DNA from: Elysia crispata
Lineage: Eukaryota; Mollusca; Gastropoda; Plakobranchidae
Direction: 5' to 3'
Assembly: GCA_033675545.1 (NCBI GenBank)
Contig: JAWDGP010003904.1
Location: 36,827-100,826 of the forward strand
DNA length: 64,000 nt
Shown here: one piece after another, positions 9,101-23,222 of the stretch
How the letters are laid out: each line of letters starts with the position of its first letter
Numbering within the stretch: position 1 is the first letter of the stretch
Notes under the pieces: model-generated
Seen by the model: only the letters and a program-made list of their open reading frames with translations
Told to the model about the DNA's origin: nothing
The model's database searches: none
Made by a program: the position numbers and the translations under genes

Positions 9101-12100
9101 AAGTGGTTTTGTTTTTTTCCGTAAGGGGAGAGGGAAAATGTGAAATAAATTAAAAAAAAAACGAAAATTTTTTTTCTCCTTTAGGGAGCTTTTTCACTAT
9201 TTTTGGTCGTTAGTTTGCCGGAAAAGATGATTAGGAAGTGTTTCGGGGGTAAGGAGAAGGAGTAGAGAGCAAAAAAAAAGTAATTTTAAGAAAAAGGTGT
9301 TAAGCGCGTTTTTTAGGCATTATGGGTAGGAAAAACGGAGTGTGTTTGGGAAGGTGTATGTGTTCGCGTAATCACGGCGGGAAAAAGGTAATTTGTAAAA
9401 AATGAAACTTGAGCGGGCTTAGCGGTATTTTAGGGCACTTTAAGTCGGAATTTCTAAAAAAAACGTAGATCGTAATTTTTCCGATTACGAGGAGCGGTAG
9501 GGTGCAAAAAAGTCAAAAAAAAAAAAAGAAAAAAAAAATTTTATGGGACGTTTTAAATTGCGGTTTTCCTATTTCCGGTGATAAAAAGGGCGGAAAAAGA
9601 AAGTGGCTTTGTTTTTTTTCCGTAAGGGGAGATGGAAAATGTGAAATAAATTAAAAAAAAAACGAAAATTTTTTTTCTCTCTTAGTGAGCTTTTTCACCA
9701 TTTTTGGTAATTAGTTTCCCGGAAAAGATGATTAGGAAGTGTTTCGGGGGTAAGGAGAAGGAGTAGAGAGCAAAAAAAAAGTAATTTTAATAAAAAGGTG
9801 TTAAGCGCGTTTTTTAGGCATTTTGGGTATGAAAAACGGAGTGTGTTTGGGAAGGTGTATGTGTTTGCGTAATCACGGCGGGAAAAAGGTAATTTGTAAA
9901 AAATGAAACTTGAGCGCGCTTAGCGGCATTTTAGGGCACTTTAAGTCGGAATTTCGAAAAAGAAGGTAAGTGGTAATTTTTCCGATTACGAGGGGCGGTA
10001 GGGTGCAAAAAAGGGAAAACAAAAAAAAATTTTTATGGGACGTTTTCCCTTGCGGTTTTCCTATTTCCGTTGATAAAAAGGGCGGAAAAAGTAAGTGGTT
10101 TTGTTTTTTTCCGTAAGGGGAGAGGGAAAATGTGAAATAAATTAAAAAAAAAACGAAAATTTTTTTTTCTCCTTTAGTGAGCTTTTTCACTATTTTTGGT
10201 AGTTAGTTTGCCGGAAAAGATGATTAGGAAGTGTTTCGGGGGTAAGGAGAAGGAGTAGAGAGCAAAAAAAAAGTAATTTTAAGAAAAAGGTGTTAAGCGC
10301 GTTTTTTAGGCATTATGGGTAGGAAAAACGGAGTGTGTTTGGGAAGGTGTATGTGTTCGCGTAATCACGGCGGGAAAAAGGTAATTTGTAAAAAATGAAA
10401 CTTGAGCGCGCTTAGCGGCATTTTAGGGCACTTTAAGTCGGAATTTCGAAAAAAAGGTAAGTGGTAATTTTTCCGATTACGAGGAGCGGTAGGGTGCAAA
10501 AAAGTCAAAAAAAAAAGAAGAAAAAAAAAATTTTTATGGGACGTTTTAAATTGCGGTTTTCCTATTTCCGTTGATAAAAAGGGCGGAAAAAGTAAGTGGT
10601 TTTGTTTTTTTCCGTAAGGGGAGAGGGAAAATGTGAAATAAATTGAAAAAAAACGAAAATTTTTATTTCTCATTTAGGCAGCTTTTTCACTATTTTTGGT
10701 CGTTAGTTTGCCGGAAAAGATGATTAGGAAGTGTTTCGGGGGTATGGAGAAGGAGTAGAGAGCATAAAAAAAAGTAATTTTAAGAAAAAGGTGTTAAGCG
10801 CGTTTTTTAGGCATTTAGGGTAGGAAAAACGGAGTCTGTTTGGGTAGGTGTATGTGTTCGCGTAATCACGGCGGAAAAAAGGTAATTTGTAAAAATTGAA
10901 ACTTGAGCGCGCTTAGCGGCATTTTAGGGCACTTTAAGTCGGAATTTCGAAAAAAAAGGTAAGTAGTAATTTTTCCGATTTCCAGGAGCGGTTGGGTGCA
11001 AAAAAGGAAAAAAAAAAAGAAGAAAAAAAATTTTTAATGGGACGTTTTCCCTTGCGGTTTTCCTATTTCCGGTGACAAAAAGGGCGGAAAAAGTAAGTGG
11101 TTTTGTTTTTTTTCCGTAAGGGGAGAGGGAAAATGTGAAATAAATATATAAAAAAAAGAAAATTTATTTTTGTCCTTTAGGAAGCTTTTTCACTATTTTT
11201 TGTCGTTAGTTTGCCGGAAAAGATGATTAGGAAGTGTTTCGGGTGTAAGGAGAAGAAGTAGAGAGCATAAAAAGGAATTTTAAGAAAAAGGTGTTAAGCG
11301 CGTTTTTTAGGCATTAGGGGTAGGAAAAACGGAGTGTGTTTGGGAAGGTGTATGTATTTGCGTAATCACGGCGGCAAAAAAGGTAGTTTGCAAAAAATGA
11401 AACTTGAGCGCGGTTCCCGGCATTTTAGGGCACTTTAAGTCAAAATTTCGAAAAAAAAGGTGAGTGGTAATTTTTCCGATTACAAGGAGCGGTAGGGTGC
11501 AAAAAAGTCGAAAAAAAAAAATAAATTTTCATGGGACGTTTTTCCTTGCGGTTTTCCTATTTCCGGTGATAAAAAGGGCGGAAAAAGTAAGTGGTTTTGT
11601 TTTTTTCCGTAAGGGGAGAGGGAAAATGTGAAATAAATTATAAAAAAAAAGAAATTTTTTTTTCTCCTTTAGGGAGCTTTTTCACCATTTTTGGTCGTTA
11701 GTTTGCCGGAAAAGATGATTAGGAAGTGTTTCGGGGGTAAGGAGAAGGAGTAGAGAGCAAAAAAAAAGTAATTTTAAGAAAAAGGTGTTAAGCGCGTTTT
11801 TTAGGCATTATGGGTAGGAAAAACGGAGTGTGTTTGGGTAGGTGTATGTGTTCGCGTAATCACGGCGGAAAAAAGGTAATTTGTAAAAAATGAAACTTGA
11901 GCGCGCTTAGCGGCATTTTAGGGCACTTTAAGTCGGAATTTCGAAAAAAAAGGTAAGTGGTAATTTTTCCGATTACGAGGAGCGGTAGGATGCAAAAAAG
12001 TACAAAAAAAAAAAAGAAAAATTTCTTACGGGACGTTTTGCCTTGCGGTTTTCCTATTTCCGGTGATAAAAAGGGCGGAAAAAGTAAGTGGTTTTGTTTT

Positions 12101-15100
12101 TTTCCGTAAGGGGAGAGGGAAAATGTGAAATAAATTATAAAAAAAAAGAAAATTTTTTTTCTCCTTTAGGGAGCTTTTTCACCATTTTTGGTCGTTAGTT
12201 TGCCGGAAAAGATGATTAGGAAGTGTTTCGGGGGTAAGGAGAAGGAGTAGAGAGCAAAAAAAAGTAATTTTAAGAAAAAGGTGTTAAGCGCGTTTTTTAG
12301 GCATTATGGGTAGGAAAAACGGAGTGTGTTTGGTAAGGTGTATGTGTTGGCGTAATCACGGCGGAAAACAGGTAATTTGTAAAAAATGAAACTTGAGCGC
12401 GCTTAGCGGCATTTTAGGGCACTTTAAGTCGGAATTTCGAAAAAAAAGGTAAGTGGTAATTTTTCCGATTACGAGGAGCGGTAGGGTGCAAAAAAGTCAA
12501 AAAAAAAAAAAAGAAGAAAAAAAAAATTGATGGGACGTTTTAAATTGCGGTTTTCCTATTTCCGGTGATAAAAAGGGCGGAAAAAGTAAGTGGTTTTGTT
12601 TTTTTTCGTAAGGGGAGAGGGAAAATGTGAAATAAATTATAAAAAAAAGATAATTTATTTTTGTCCTTTAGGAAGCTTTTTGACCATTTTTGGTCGTTAG
12701 TTTGCCGGAAAAGATGATTAGGAAGTGTTTCGGGGGTAACGAGAAGGAGTAGAGAGCAAAAAAAAGGAATTTTAAGAAAAAGGTGTTAAGCGCGTTTTTT
12801 AGGCATTATGGGTCGGAAAAACGGAGTGTGTGTGGGTAGGTGTATGTGTTCGCGTAATCACGGGGGAAAAAAGGTAATTTGAAAAAAATGAAACTTGCGC
12901 ACCCTTAGCGGCAGTTTTGGGCACTTTAAGTCGGAATTTCGAAAAAAAAGGTAACAGGTAATTTTTCCGATTACGAGGAGCGGTAGGATGCAAAAAAGTA
13001 AAAACAGAAAAAAAAAAAAAATTTTTATGGGACGTTTTAAAGTGCGGTTTTCTCATTTCCGTTGATAAAAAGGGCGGAAAAAGTAAGTGGTTTTGTTTTT
13101 TTCCGTAAGGGGAGAGGGAAAATGTGAAATAATTTATAAAAAAAAGAAAATTTATTTTTGTCCTTTAGGGAGCTTTTTTGACCATTTTTGGTCGTTAGTT
13201 TGCCGGAAGAGATGGTTAAGAAGTGTTTCGGGGGTAAGGAGAAGGAGTAGAGAGCAAAAAAAGTAATTTTAAGAAAAAGGTGTTAAGCGCGTTTTTTAGG
13301 CATTATGGGTAGGAAAAACGGAGTGTGTTTGGGTAGGTGTATGTGTTGGCGTAATCACGGCGGAAAAAAGGTAATTTGTAAAAAATTAAACTTGAGCGCG
13401 CTTAGCGGCATTTTAGGGCACATTAAGTCGGAATTTGGAAAAAAAAGGTAAGTGGTAATTTTTCCGATTACGAGGAGCGGTACGATGCAAAAAAAGTAAA
13501 AAAAAAACAAAAAACAAAACAAAAAATTTTTATGAGACGTTTTCCCTTCCGTTTTTCCTATTTCCGGTGAAAAAAAGGGCGGAAAAAGTAAGTGGTTTTG
13601 TTTTTTTCCGTAAGGGGAGAGGGAAAATGTGAAATAAATTATAAAAAAAAGAAAATTTTTTTTCTCCTTTAGGGAGCTTTTTCACTATTTTTGGTCGTTA
13701 GTTTGCCGGAAAAGATGATTAGGAAGTGTTTCGGGGGTAAGGAGAAGGAGTAGAGAGCAAAAAAAGGAATTTTAAGAAAAAGGTGTTAATCGCCTTTTTT
13801 AGGCATTATGGGTCGGAAAAACGGAGTGTGTGTGGGTAGGTGTATGTGTTCGCGTAATCACGGGGAAAAAAAAGGTAATTTGAAAAAAATGAAACTTGCG
13901 CACCCTTAGCGTCAGTTTTGGGTACTTTAAGTCGGAATTTGGAAAAAAAAGGAAATTGGTAATTTTTCCGATTACGAGGAGCGGTACGATGCAAAAAAGT
14001 AAAAAAAAAACAAGAAAAAAAAATTTTTTATGGGACGTTTTCCCTTGCGGTTTTCCTATTTCCGGTGATAAAAAGGGCGGAAAAAGTAAGTGGTTTTTTT
14101 TTTTCCGTAAGGGGAGAGGGAAAATGTGAAATAAATTATAAAAAAAAGAAAATTTTTTTTCTCTCCTTTAGGAAGCTTTTTCACTATTTTTGGTCGTTAG
14201 TTTGCCGGAAAAGATGATTAGGAAGTGTTTCGGGGGTAAGGAGAAGGAGTAGAGAGCAAAAAAAAGGAATTTTAAGAAAAAGGTGTTAAGCGCGTTTTTT
14301 AGGCATTATGGGTAGGAAAAACGGAGTGTGTTTGGTAAGGTGTATGTGTTGCGTAATCACGCCGGAAAACAGGTAATTTGTAAAAAATGAAACTTGAGCG
14401 CGCTTAGCGGCATTTTAGGGCACTTTAAGTCGGAATTTCGAAAAAAAGGTAAGTGGTAATTTTTCCGATTACGAGGAGCGGTAGGGTGCAAAAAAGTCAA
14501 AAAAAAAAAAAGAAAAAAAAATTTTTATGGGACGTTTTAAATTGCGGTTTTCCTATTTCCGGTGATAAAAAGGGCGGAAAAAGTAAGTGGTTTTGTTTTT
14601 TTCCGTAACGGGAGAGGGAAAATGTGAAATGATTTATAAAAAAAAGAAAATTTATTTTTGTCCTTTAGGGAGCTTTTTTTTAACCATTTTTGGTCGTTAG
14701 TTTCCCGGAAGAGATGGTTAACAAGTGTTTCGGGGGTAAGGAGAAGGAGTAGAGAGCAAAAAAAAGGAATTTTAAGAAAAAGGTGTTAAGCGCGTTTTTT
14801 AGGCATTATGGGTAGGAAAAACGGAGTGTGTTTGGGAAGGTGTATGTGTTGGCGTAATCACGGCGGAAAAAAGGTAATTTGTAAAAAATTAAACTTGAGC
14901 GCGCTTAGCGGCATTTTAGGGCACTTTAAGTCGGAATATCGAAAAAAAGGAAAGTGGTGATTTTTCCGATTACGAGGAGCAGTAGGGTGCAAAAAAAGAA
15001 GAAAAAAAAATTTTTATGGGACGTTTTTCCTTGCGGATTCCCTATTTCCGGTGATAAAAAGGGCGGAAAAAGTAAGTGGTTTTGTTTTTTTCCGTAAGGG

Positions 15101-16700
15101 GAGAGGGAAAATGTGAAATAAATAATAAAAAAAAAAAAAAATTTTTTTCTCCTTTAGGGAGCTTTTTCACCATTTTTGGTCGTTAGTTTGCCGGAAAAGA
15201 TGATTAGGAAGTGTTTCGGGGGTAAGGAGAAGGAGTAGAGAGCAAAAAAAAAGTAATTTTAAGAAAAAGGTGTTAAGCGCGTTTTTTAGGCATTATGGGT
15301 CGGAAAAACGGAGTGTGTGTGGGTAGGTGTATGTGTTCGCGTAATCACGGGGGAAAAAAGGTAATTTGAAAAAAATGAAACTTGCGCACCCTTAGCGTCA
15401 GTTTTGGGCACTTTAAGTCGGAATTTGGAAAAAAAAGGAAAGTGGTAATTTTTCCGATTACGAGGAGCGGTACGATGCAAAAAAGTAAAAAAAAAAAAGA
15501 AAAAAAAATTTTTATGGGACGTTTTCCTTTGCGGTTTTCCTATTTCCGGTGATAAAAAGGGCGGAAAAAGTAAGTGGTTTTGTTTTTTTCCGTAAGGGGA
15601 GAGGGAAAATGTGAAATAAATTATAAAAAAAAGAAAATTTTTTTTGTCTCCTTTAGGAAGCTTTTTCACTATTTTTGGTCGTTAGTTTGCCGGAAAAGAT
15701 GATTAGGAAGTGTTTCGGGGGTAAGGAGAAGGAGTAGAGAGCAAAAAAAGTAATTTTAAGAAAAAGGTGTTAAGCGCGTTTTTTAGGCATTATGGGTAGG
15801 AAAAACGGAGTGTGTTTGGGAAGGTGTATGTGTTCGCGTAATCACGGCGGGAAAAAGGTAATTAGTAAAAAATGAAACTTGAGCGCGCTTAGCGGCATTT
15901 TAGGGCACTTTAAGTCGGAATTTGGAAAAAAAAGGTAAGTGGTAAATTTTCCGATTACGAGGAGCGGTAGGATCCAAAAAAGTAGAAAAAAAAAAGAAGA
16001 AAAAAAAAATTTTTATGGAACGTTTTCCCTTGCGGTTTTCCTATTTCCGATGTGAAAAGGGCGGACAAAGTAAGTGGTTTTGTTTTTTTCCGTAAGGGGA
16101 GAGGGAAAATGTGAAATAAATTATAAAAAAAAGAAAATTTTAATTCTCCATTACGGAGCTTTTTCACCATTTTTGGTCGTTAGATTTCCGGAAAAGATGA
16201 TTAGGCAGTTTTTCGGGGGGTAAGGAGAAGGAGTAGAGAGCAATAATATAGTAATTTTAAGAAAAAGGTGTTAAGCGCGTTTTTTAGGCATTATGGGTCG
16301 GAAAAACGGAGTGTGTGTTGGTAGGTGTATGTGTTCGCGTAATCACGGGGGGAAAAAAGGTAATTTGAAAAAAATGAAAGTTGCGCACCCTTAGCGTCAG
16401 TTTTGGGTACTTTAAGTCGGAATTTGGAAAAAAAAGGTAAGTGGTAATTTCTCCGATTACGAGGAGCGGTAGGGTGCAAAAAAGTGAAAAGAAAAAAATT
16501 TTTTATGGAACGTTTTCCTTTGCGGTTTTCCTATTTCCGGTGATAAAAAGGCCGAAAAAGGAAGTGGTTTTGTTTTTTTCCGTAAGGGGAGAGGGAAAAT
16601 GTGAAATAAATTATAAAAAAAAAAAATTTTTTTTTCTCCTTTAGGGAGCTTTTTCACTATTTTTGGTCGTTAGTTTGCCGGAAAAGATGATTAGGAAGTG
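6169..16700 (+). repeat. Satellite array, mixed A and B monomers
   Basis: Head-to-tail monomers have anchors at 6299, 6838, 7340, 7841, 8329, 8817, 9316, 9817, 10309, 10810, 11310, 11804, 12300, 12802, 13299, 13802, 14302, 14802, 15289, 15786 and 16287. Type B is at 6838, 12802, 13802, 15289 and 16287. Anchors 7340 and 8817 are hybrids (A start, B second part). The stretch 7841-12300 is otherwise a run of type A. No gene, inversion or foreign insertion is seen. Confidence 0.95.
6558..6627 (+). repeat. 35-bp tandem duplication, second occurrence
   Basis: This is the same local duplication as 2761-2830, carried in duplication copy 2. Confidence 0.85.
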
Positions 16701-19700
16701 TTTCGGGGGTAAGGAGAAGGAGTAGAGAGCAAAAAAAAAGTAATTTTAAGAAAAAGGTGTTAAGCGCGTTTTTTAGGCATTATGGGTAGGAAAAACGGAG
16801 TGTGTTTGGGTAGGTGTATGTGTTGGCGTAATCACGGCGGAAAAAAGGTAATTTGTAAAAAATGAAACTTGAGCGCGCTTAGCGGCATTTTAGGGCACTT
16901 TAAGTCGGAATTTCGAAAAAAAAGGTAAGTGGTAATTTTTCCGATTACGAGGAGCGGTAGGGTGCAAAAAAGTCAAAAAAAAAAAAAAGAAGAAAAAAAA
17001 ATTTTATGGGACGTTTTAAATTGCGGTTTTCCTATTTCCGGTGATAAAAAGGGCGGAAAAAGTAAGTGGTTTTGTTTTTTTCCGTAACGGGAGAGGGAAA
17101 ATGTGAAATAATTTATAAAAAAAAGAAAATTTATTTTTGTCCTTTAGGGAGCTTTTTTTAACCATTTTTGGTCGTTAGTTTGCCGGAAGAGATGGTTAAG
17201 AAGTGTTTCGGGGGTAAGGAGAAGGAGTAGAGAGCAAAAAAAGTAATTTTAAGAAAAAGGTGTTAAGCGCGTTTTTTAGGCATTATGGGTAGGAAAAACG
17301 GAGTGTGTTTGGGTAGGTGTATGTGTTGGCGTAATCACGGCGGAAAAAAGGTAATTTGTAAAAAATGAAACTTGAGCGCGCTTAGCGGCATTTTAGGGCA
17401 CTTTAAGTCGGAATTTGGAAAAAAAAAGGTAAGTGGTAATTTTTCCGATTACGAGGAGCGGTAGGGTGCAGAAAATTAAAAAAAAAAAAAAAAAAATTTT
17501 TATAAGACGTTTTCCCTTGCGGTTTTCCTATTTTCGGTGAAAAAAAGGGCGGAAAAAGTAAGTGGTTTTCTTTTTTTCCGTAAGGGGAGAGGGAAAATGT
17601 GAAATAAATAATAAAAAAAAGAACATTTTTTTTCCTTTAGGAAGATTTTTCACTATTTTTGGTCGTTAGTTTGCCGGAAAAGATGATTAGGAAGTGTTTC
17701 GGGGGTAACGAGAAGGAGTAGAGACCAAAAAAAAATAAATTTTAAGAAAAAGGTGTTAAGCGCGTTTTTTAGGCATTATGGGTCGGAAAAACGGAGTGTG
17801 TGTGGGTAGGTGTACGTGTTCGCGTAATCACGAGGGAAAAAAGGTAATTTGAAAAAAACTGAAACTTGCGCACACTTAGCGGCAGTTTTGGGCAATTTAA
17901 GTTGGAATTTGGAAAAAAAATGTAAGTGGTAATTTTTCCGATTACGAGGAGCGGATGGATGCAAAAGAGTAAAAAAAAAAAAAATTTTTATGGGACGTCT
18001 TCCCTTGCGGTTTCTCTATTTCCGGTGAGAAAAAGGGCGGAAGAAGTAGGTGGTTTTAATTTTTCCGTAGGGGGAGAGGAAAATGTGAAATAAATTATAA
18101 AAAAAAAAGAAATTTTTTTTTGTCTTTTAGGGAGCTTTTTTGACCATTTTTGGTCGTTAGTTTGCCGGAAAAGATGATTAGGAAGTGTTTCGGGGGTAAG
18201 GAGAAGGAGTAGAGAGCAAAAAAAGTAATTTTAAGAAAAAGGTGTTAAGCGCGTTTTTTAGGCATTATGGGTAGGAAAAACGGAGTGTGTTTGGGAAGGT
18301 GTATGTGTTCGCGTAATCACGGCGGGAAAAAGGTAATTTGTAAAAAATGAAACTTGAGCGCGCTTAGCGGCATTTTAGGGCACTTTAAGTCGGAATTTGG
18401 AAAAAAAAGGTAAGTGGTAATTTTTCCGATTACGAGGAGCGGTAGGATGGAAAAAAGTAAAAAAAAAAAAAAGAAAAAAAAAATTTTTATGGGACGTTTT
18501 CCCTTGCGGTTTTCCTATTTCCGGTGATAAAAAGGGCGGAAAAAGTAAGTGGTTTTGTTTTTTTCCGTAACGGGAGAGGGAAAATGTGAAATAATTTATA
18601 AAAAAAAGAAAATTTATTTTTGTCCTTTAGGGAGCTTTTTTGACCATTTTTGGTCGTTAGTTTGCCGGAAGAGATGGTTAACAAGTGTTTCGGGGGTAAG
18701 GAGAAGGAGTAGAGAGCAAAAAAAGTAATTTTAAGAAAAAGGTGTTAAGCGCGTTTTTTAGGCATTATGGGTAGGAAAAACGGAGTGTGTTTGGGTAGGT
18801 GTATGTGTTGGCGTAATCACGGCGGAAAAAAGGTAATTTGTAAAAAATTAAACTTGAGCGCGCTTAGCGGCATTTTAGGGCACTTTAAGTCGGAATTTCG
18901 AAAAAAAGGTAAGTGGTAATTTTTCCGATTACGAGGAGCGGTAGGGTGCAGAAAAGTAAAAAAAAAAAAAAAAAAATTTTATGGGACGTTTTTGCTTGCG
19001 GTTTTCCTATTTCCGTTGATACAAAGGGCGGAAAAAGTAAGTGGTTTTCTTTTTTTCCGTAAAGGGAGAAGGAAAAAATGAAACAATTGATAAAAAAAGA
19101 AAATTTATTTTTGTCCTTTAAGGAGCCTTTTTGAACATTTTTTGTCGTTAGTTTGCCGGAAAAGATGATTACGAAGTGTTTCGGGGGTAACGAGAAGGAG
19201 TAGAGAGCAAAAAAAAAATAATTTTAAGAAAAAGGTGTTGAGCGCCTTTTTTAGGCATTATGGGTCGGAAAAACGGAGTGTGTGTGGGTAGGTGTATGTG
19301 TTCGCGTAATCACGGGGGAAAAAAGGTAATTTGAAAAAAATGAAACTTGCGCACCCTTAGCGGCAGTTTTGGGCACTTTAAGTCGGAATTTGGAAAAAAA
19401 AGGTAAGTGGTAATTTTTCCGATTACGAGGAGCGGTAGGATGCAAAAAAGTAAAAAAAAAATAAGAAGTAAAAAAAAATTTTTATGGGACGATTTCCCTT
19501 CCGGTTTTCCTATTTCCGGTGATAAAAAGGGCGGAAAAAGTAAGTGGTTTTGTTTTTTTCCGTAAGGGGAGAGGGAAAATGTGAAATAAATTATTTTCTC
19601 CTTTAGGGAGCTTTTTCACTATTTTTGGTCGTTAGTTTGCCGGAAAAGATGATTAGGAAGTGTTTCGGGGGTAAGGAGAAGGAGTAGAGAGCAAAAAAAA

Positions 19701-22221
19701 AGTAATTTTAAGAAAAAGGTGTTAAGCGCGTTTTTTAGGCATTATGGGTAGGAAAAACGGAGTGTGTTTGGTAAGGTGTATGTGTTGGCGTAATCACGGC
19801 GGAAAACAGGTAATTTGTAAAAAATGAAACTTGAGCGCGCTTAGCGGCATTTTAGGGCACTTTAAGTCGGAATTTCGAAAAAAAGGTAAGTGGTAATTTT
19901 TCCGATTACGAGGAGCGGTAGGGTGCAAAAAAGTCAAAAAAAAAAGAAGAAAAAAAAATTTTTATGGGACGTTTTAAATTGCGGTTTTCCTATTTCCGGT
20001 GATAAAAAGGGCGGAAAAAGTAAGTGGTTTTGTTTTTTTCCGTAACGGGAGAGGGAAAATGTGAAATGATTTATAAAAAAAAGAAAATTTATTTTTGTCC
20101 TTTAGGGAGCTTTTTTGACCATTTTTGGTCGTTAGTTTGCCGGAAGAGATGGTTAACAAGTGTTTCGGGGGTAAGGAGAAGGAGTAGAGAGCAAAAAAAG
20201 TAATTTTAAGAAAAAGGTGTTAAGCGCGTTTTTTAGGCATTATGGGTAGGAAAAACGGAGTGTGTTTGGGTAGGTGTATGTGTTGGCGTAATCACGGCGG
20301 AAAAAAGGTAATTTGTAAAAAATTAAACTTGAGCGCGCTTAGCGGCATTTTAGGGCACTTTAAGTCGGAATTTCGAAAAAAAGGTAAGTGGTAATTTTTC
20401 CGATTACGAGGAGCGGTAGGGTGCAGAAAAGTAAAAAAAAAAAAAAAAATTTTTATGAGACGTTTTTCCTTGCGTTTTTGCTATTTCCGGTGATAAAAAG
20501 GGCGGAAAAAGGAAGTGGTTTTGTTTTTTTCCGTAAGGGGAGAGGGAAAATGTGAAATAAATTTTTAAAAAAAGAAAATATTTTTTCTCCTTTAGGGAGC
20601 TTTTTCACCATTTTTGGTCGTTAGTTTGCCGGAAAAGATGATTAGGAAGTGTTTCGGGGGTAACGAGAAGGAGTAGAGAGCAAAAAAAGGAATTTTAAGA
20701 AAAAGATGTTAATCGCCTTTTTTAGGCATTATGGGTCGGAAAAACGGAGTGTGTGTGGGTAGGTGTATGTGTTCGCGTAATCACGGGGGGAAAAAAGGTA
20801 ATTTGAAAAAAATGAAACTTGCGCACCCTTAGCGTCAGTTTTGGGCACTTTAAGTCGGAATTTGGAAAAAAAAGGAAAGTGGTAATTTTTCCGATTACGA
20901 GGAGCGGTACGATGCAAAAAAGTAAAAAAAAAAACAAGAAAAAAAAATTTTTTATGGGACGTTTTCCTTTGCGGTTTTCCTATTTCTGGTGATAAAAAGG
21001 GCGGAAAAAGTAAGTGTTTTTTTTTTTCCGTAAGGGGAGAGGTAAATGTGAAATAAATTATAAAAAAAAGAAAATTTTTTTTCTCTCCTTTAGGAAGCTT
21101 TTTCACTATTTTTGGTCGTTAGTTTGCCGGAAAAGATGATTAGGAAGTGTTTCGGGGGTAACGAGAAGGAGTAGAGAGCAAAAAAAAGGAATTTTAAGAA
21201 AAAGGTGTTAAGCGCGTTTTTTAGGCATTATGGGTCGGAAAAACGGAGTGTGTGTGGGTAGGTGTATGTGTTCGCGTAATCACGGGGGGAAAAAAGGTAA
21301 TTTGAAAAAAATGAAACTTGCGCACCCTTAGCGTCAGTTTTGGGCACTTTAAGCCGGAATTTGGAAAAAAAAGGAAAGTGGTAATTTTTTTGATTACGAG
21401 GAGCGGTACGATGCAAAAAAGTAAAAAAAAAACAAGAAAAAAAAATTTTTTATGGAACGTTTTCCTTTGCGGTTTTCCTATTTCCGGTGATAAAAAGGGC
21501 GGAAAAAGTAAGTGGTTTTGTTTTTTTCCGTAACGGGAGAGGGAAAATGTGAAATAATTTATAAAAAAAAAAAATTTATTTTTGTCCTTTAGGGAGCTTT
21601 TTTTAACCATTTTTGGTCGTTAGTTTGCCGGAAGAGATGGTTAAGAAGTGTTTCGGGGGTAAGGAGAAGGAGTAGAGAGCAAAAAAAGTAATTTTAAGAA
21701 AAAGGTGTTAAGCGCGTTTTTTAGGCATTATGGGTAGGAAAAACGGAGTGTGTTTGGGTAGGTGTATGTGTTGGCGTAATCACGGCGGGAAAAAGGGAAT
21801 TAGTAAAAAATGAAACTTGAGCGCGCTTAGCGGCATTTTAGGGCACTTTAAGTCGGAATTTGGAAAAAAAAAGGAAAGTGGTAATTTTTCCGATTACGAG
21901 GAGCGGTACGATGCAAAAAAGTAAAAAAAAAACAAGAAAAAAAAATTTTTTATGGAACGTTTTCCCTTGCGGTTTTCCTATTTCCGGTGATAAAAAGGGC
22001 GGAAAAAGTAAGTGGTTTTGTTTTTTTCCGTAAGGGGAGAGGGAAAATGTGAAATAAATTATTAAAAAAAGAAAATATTTTTTCTCCTTTAGGGAGCTTT
22101 TTCACCATTTTTGGTCGTTAGTTTGCCGGAAAAGATGATTAGGAAGTGTTTCGGGGGTAAGGAGAAGGAGTAGAGAGCAAAAAAAGTAATTTTAAGAAAA
22201 AGGTGTTAAGCGCGTTTTTTA

Positions 22222-22716
22222 GGCATTATGGGTAGGAAAAACGGAGTGTGTTTGGGTAGGTGTATGTGTTGGCGTAATCACGGCGGAAAAAAGGTAATTT
22301 GTAAAAAATGAAACTTGAGCGCGCTTAGCGGCATTTTAGGGCACTTTAAGTCGGAATTTCGAAAAAAAGGTAAGTGGTAATTTTTCCGATTACGAGGAGC
22401 GGTAGGGTGCAGAAAAGTAAAAAAAAAAAAAAAAAAAAAAATTTTATGAGACGTTTTTCCTTGCGTTTTTGCTATTTCCGGTGATAAAAAGGGCGGAAAA
22501 AGGAAGTGGTTTTGTTTTTTTCCGTAAGGGGAGAGGGAAAATGTGAAATAAATTTTTAAAAAAAGAAAATATTTTTTCTCCTTTAGGGAGCTTTTTCACC
22601 ATTTTTGGTCGTTAGTTTGCCGGAAAAGATGATTAGGAAGTGTTTCGGGGGTAACGAGAAGGAGTAGAGAGCAAAAAAAAGGAATTTTAAGAAAAAGGTG
22701 TTAAGCGCCTTTTTTA
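22222..22716 (+). repeat. Representative type A monomer
   Basis: This 495-bp unit is given as a reference (phase is arbitrary, starting at the anchor). In order it holds GGCATTATGGGTAGG, GTTGGCGTAATCACGGCGG, CTTGAGCGCGCTTAGCGGC, GTCGGAATTTCG, TTCCGATTACGAGGAGCGG, a long A tract running into TTTT, a CTATTTCCGGTGAT block, GGGGAGAGGGAAAATGTG, a second A/T tract, CTCCTTTAGGGAGC, a GATTAGGAAGTGTTTCGGGG block, GAGTAGAGAGC and a third A tract. The + strand is rich in purines throughout. Confidence 0.9.
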
Positions 22717-23222
22717 GGCATTATGGGTCGGAAAAACGGAGTGTGTGTGGGTAGGTGTATGTGTTCGCGTAATCACGGGGGGAAAAAAGGTAATTTGAAA
22801 AAAATGAAACTTGCGCACCCTTAGCGTCAGTTTTGGGCACTTTAAGTCGGAATTTGGAAAAAAAAGGTAAGTGGTAATTTTTCCGATTACGAGGAGCGGT
22901 AGGGTGCAAAAAAGTCAAAAAAAAAAAACAAGAAAAAAAAATTTTTGATGGAACGTTTTCCCTTGCGGTTTTCCTATTTCCGGTGATAAAAAGGGCGGAA
23001 AAAGTAAGTGGTTTTGTTTTTTTCCGTAACGGGAGAGGGAAAATGTGAAATGATTTATAAAAAAAAAGAAAATTTATTTTTGTGTCTTTTAGGGAGCTTT
23101 TTTAACTATTTTTGGTCGTTAGTTTGCCGGAAGAGATGGTTAACAAGTGTTTCGGGGGTAAGGAGAAGGAGTAGAGAGCAAAAAAAGTAATTTTAAGAAA
23201 AAGGTGTTAAGCGCGTTTTTTA
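22717..23222 (+). repeat. Representative type B monomer
   Basis: This 506-bp unit shows the linked B variants: GCGCC just before the anchor (A has GCGCG), GGGTCGG after it, GTGTGTGTGGG, GTTCGCGTAATCACGGG, ATTTGAAAAAAATG and GCGCACCCTTAGCGTC. The rest of the unit is close to type A, so class differences are concentrated in the first 130 bp after the anchor. Confidence 0.9.
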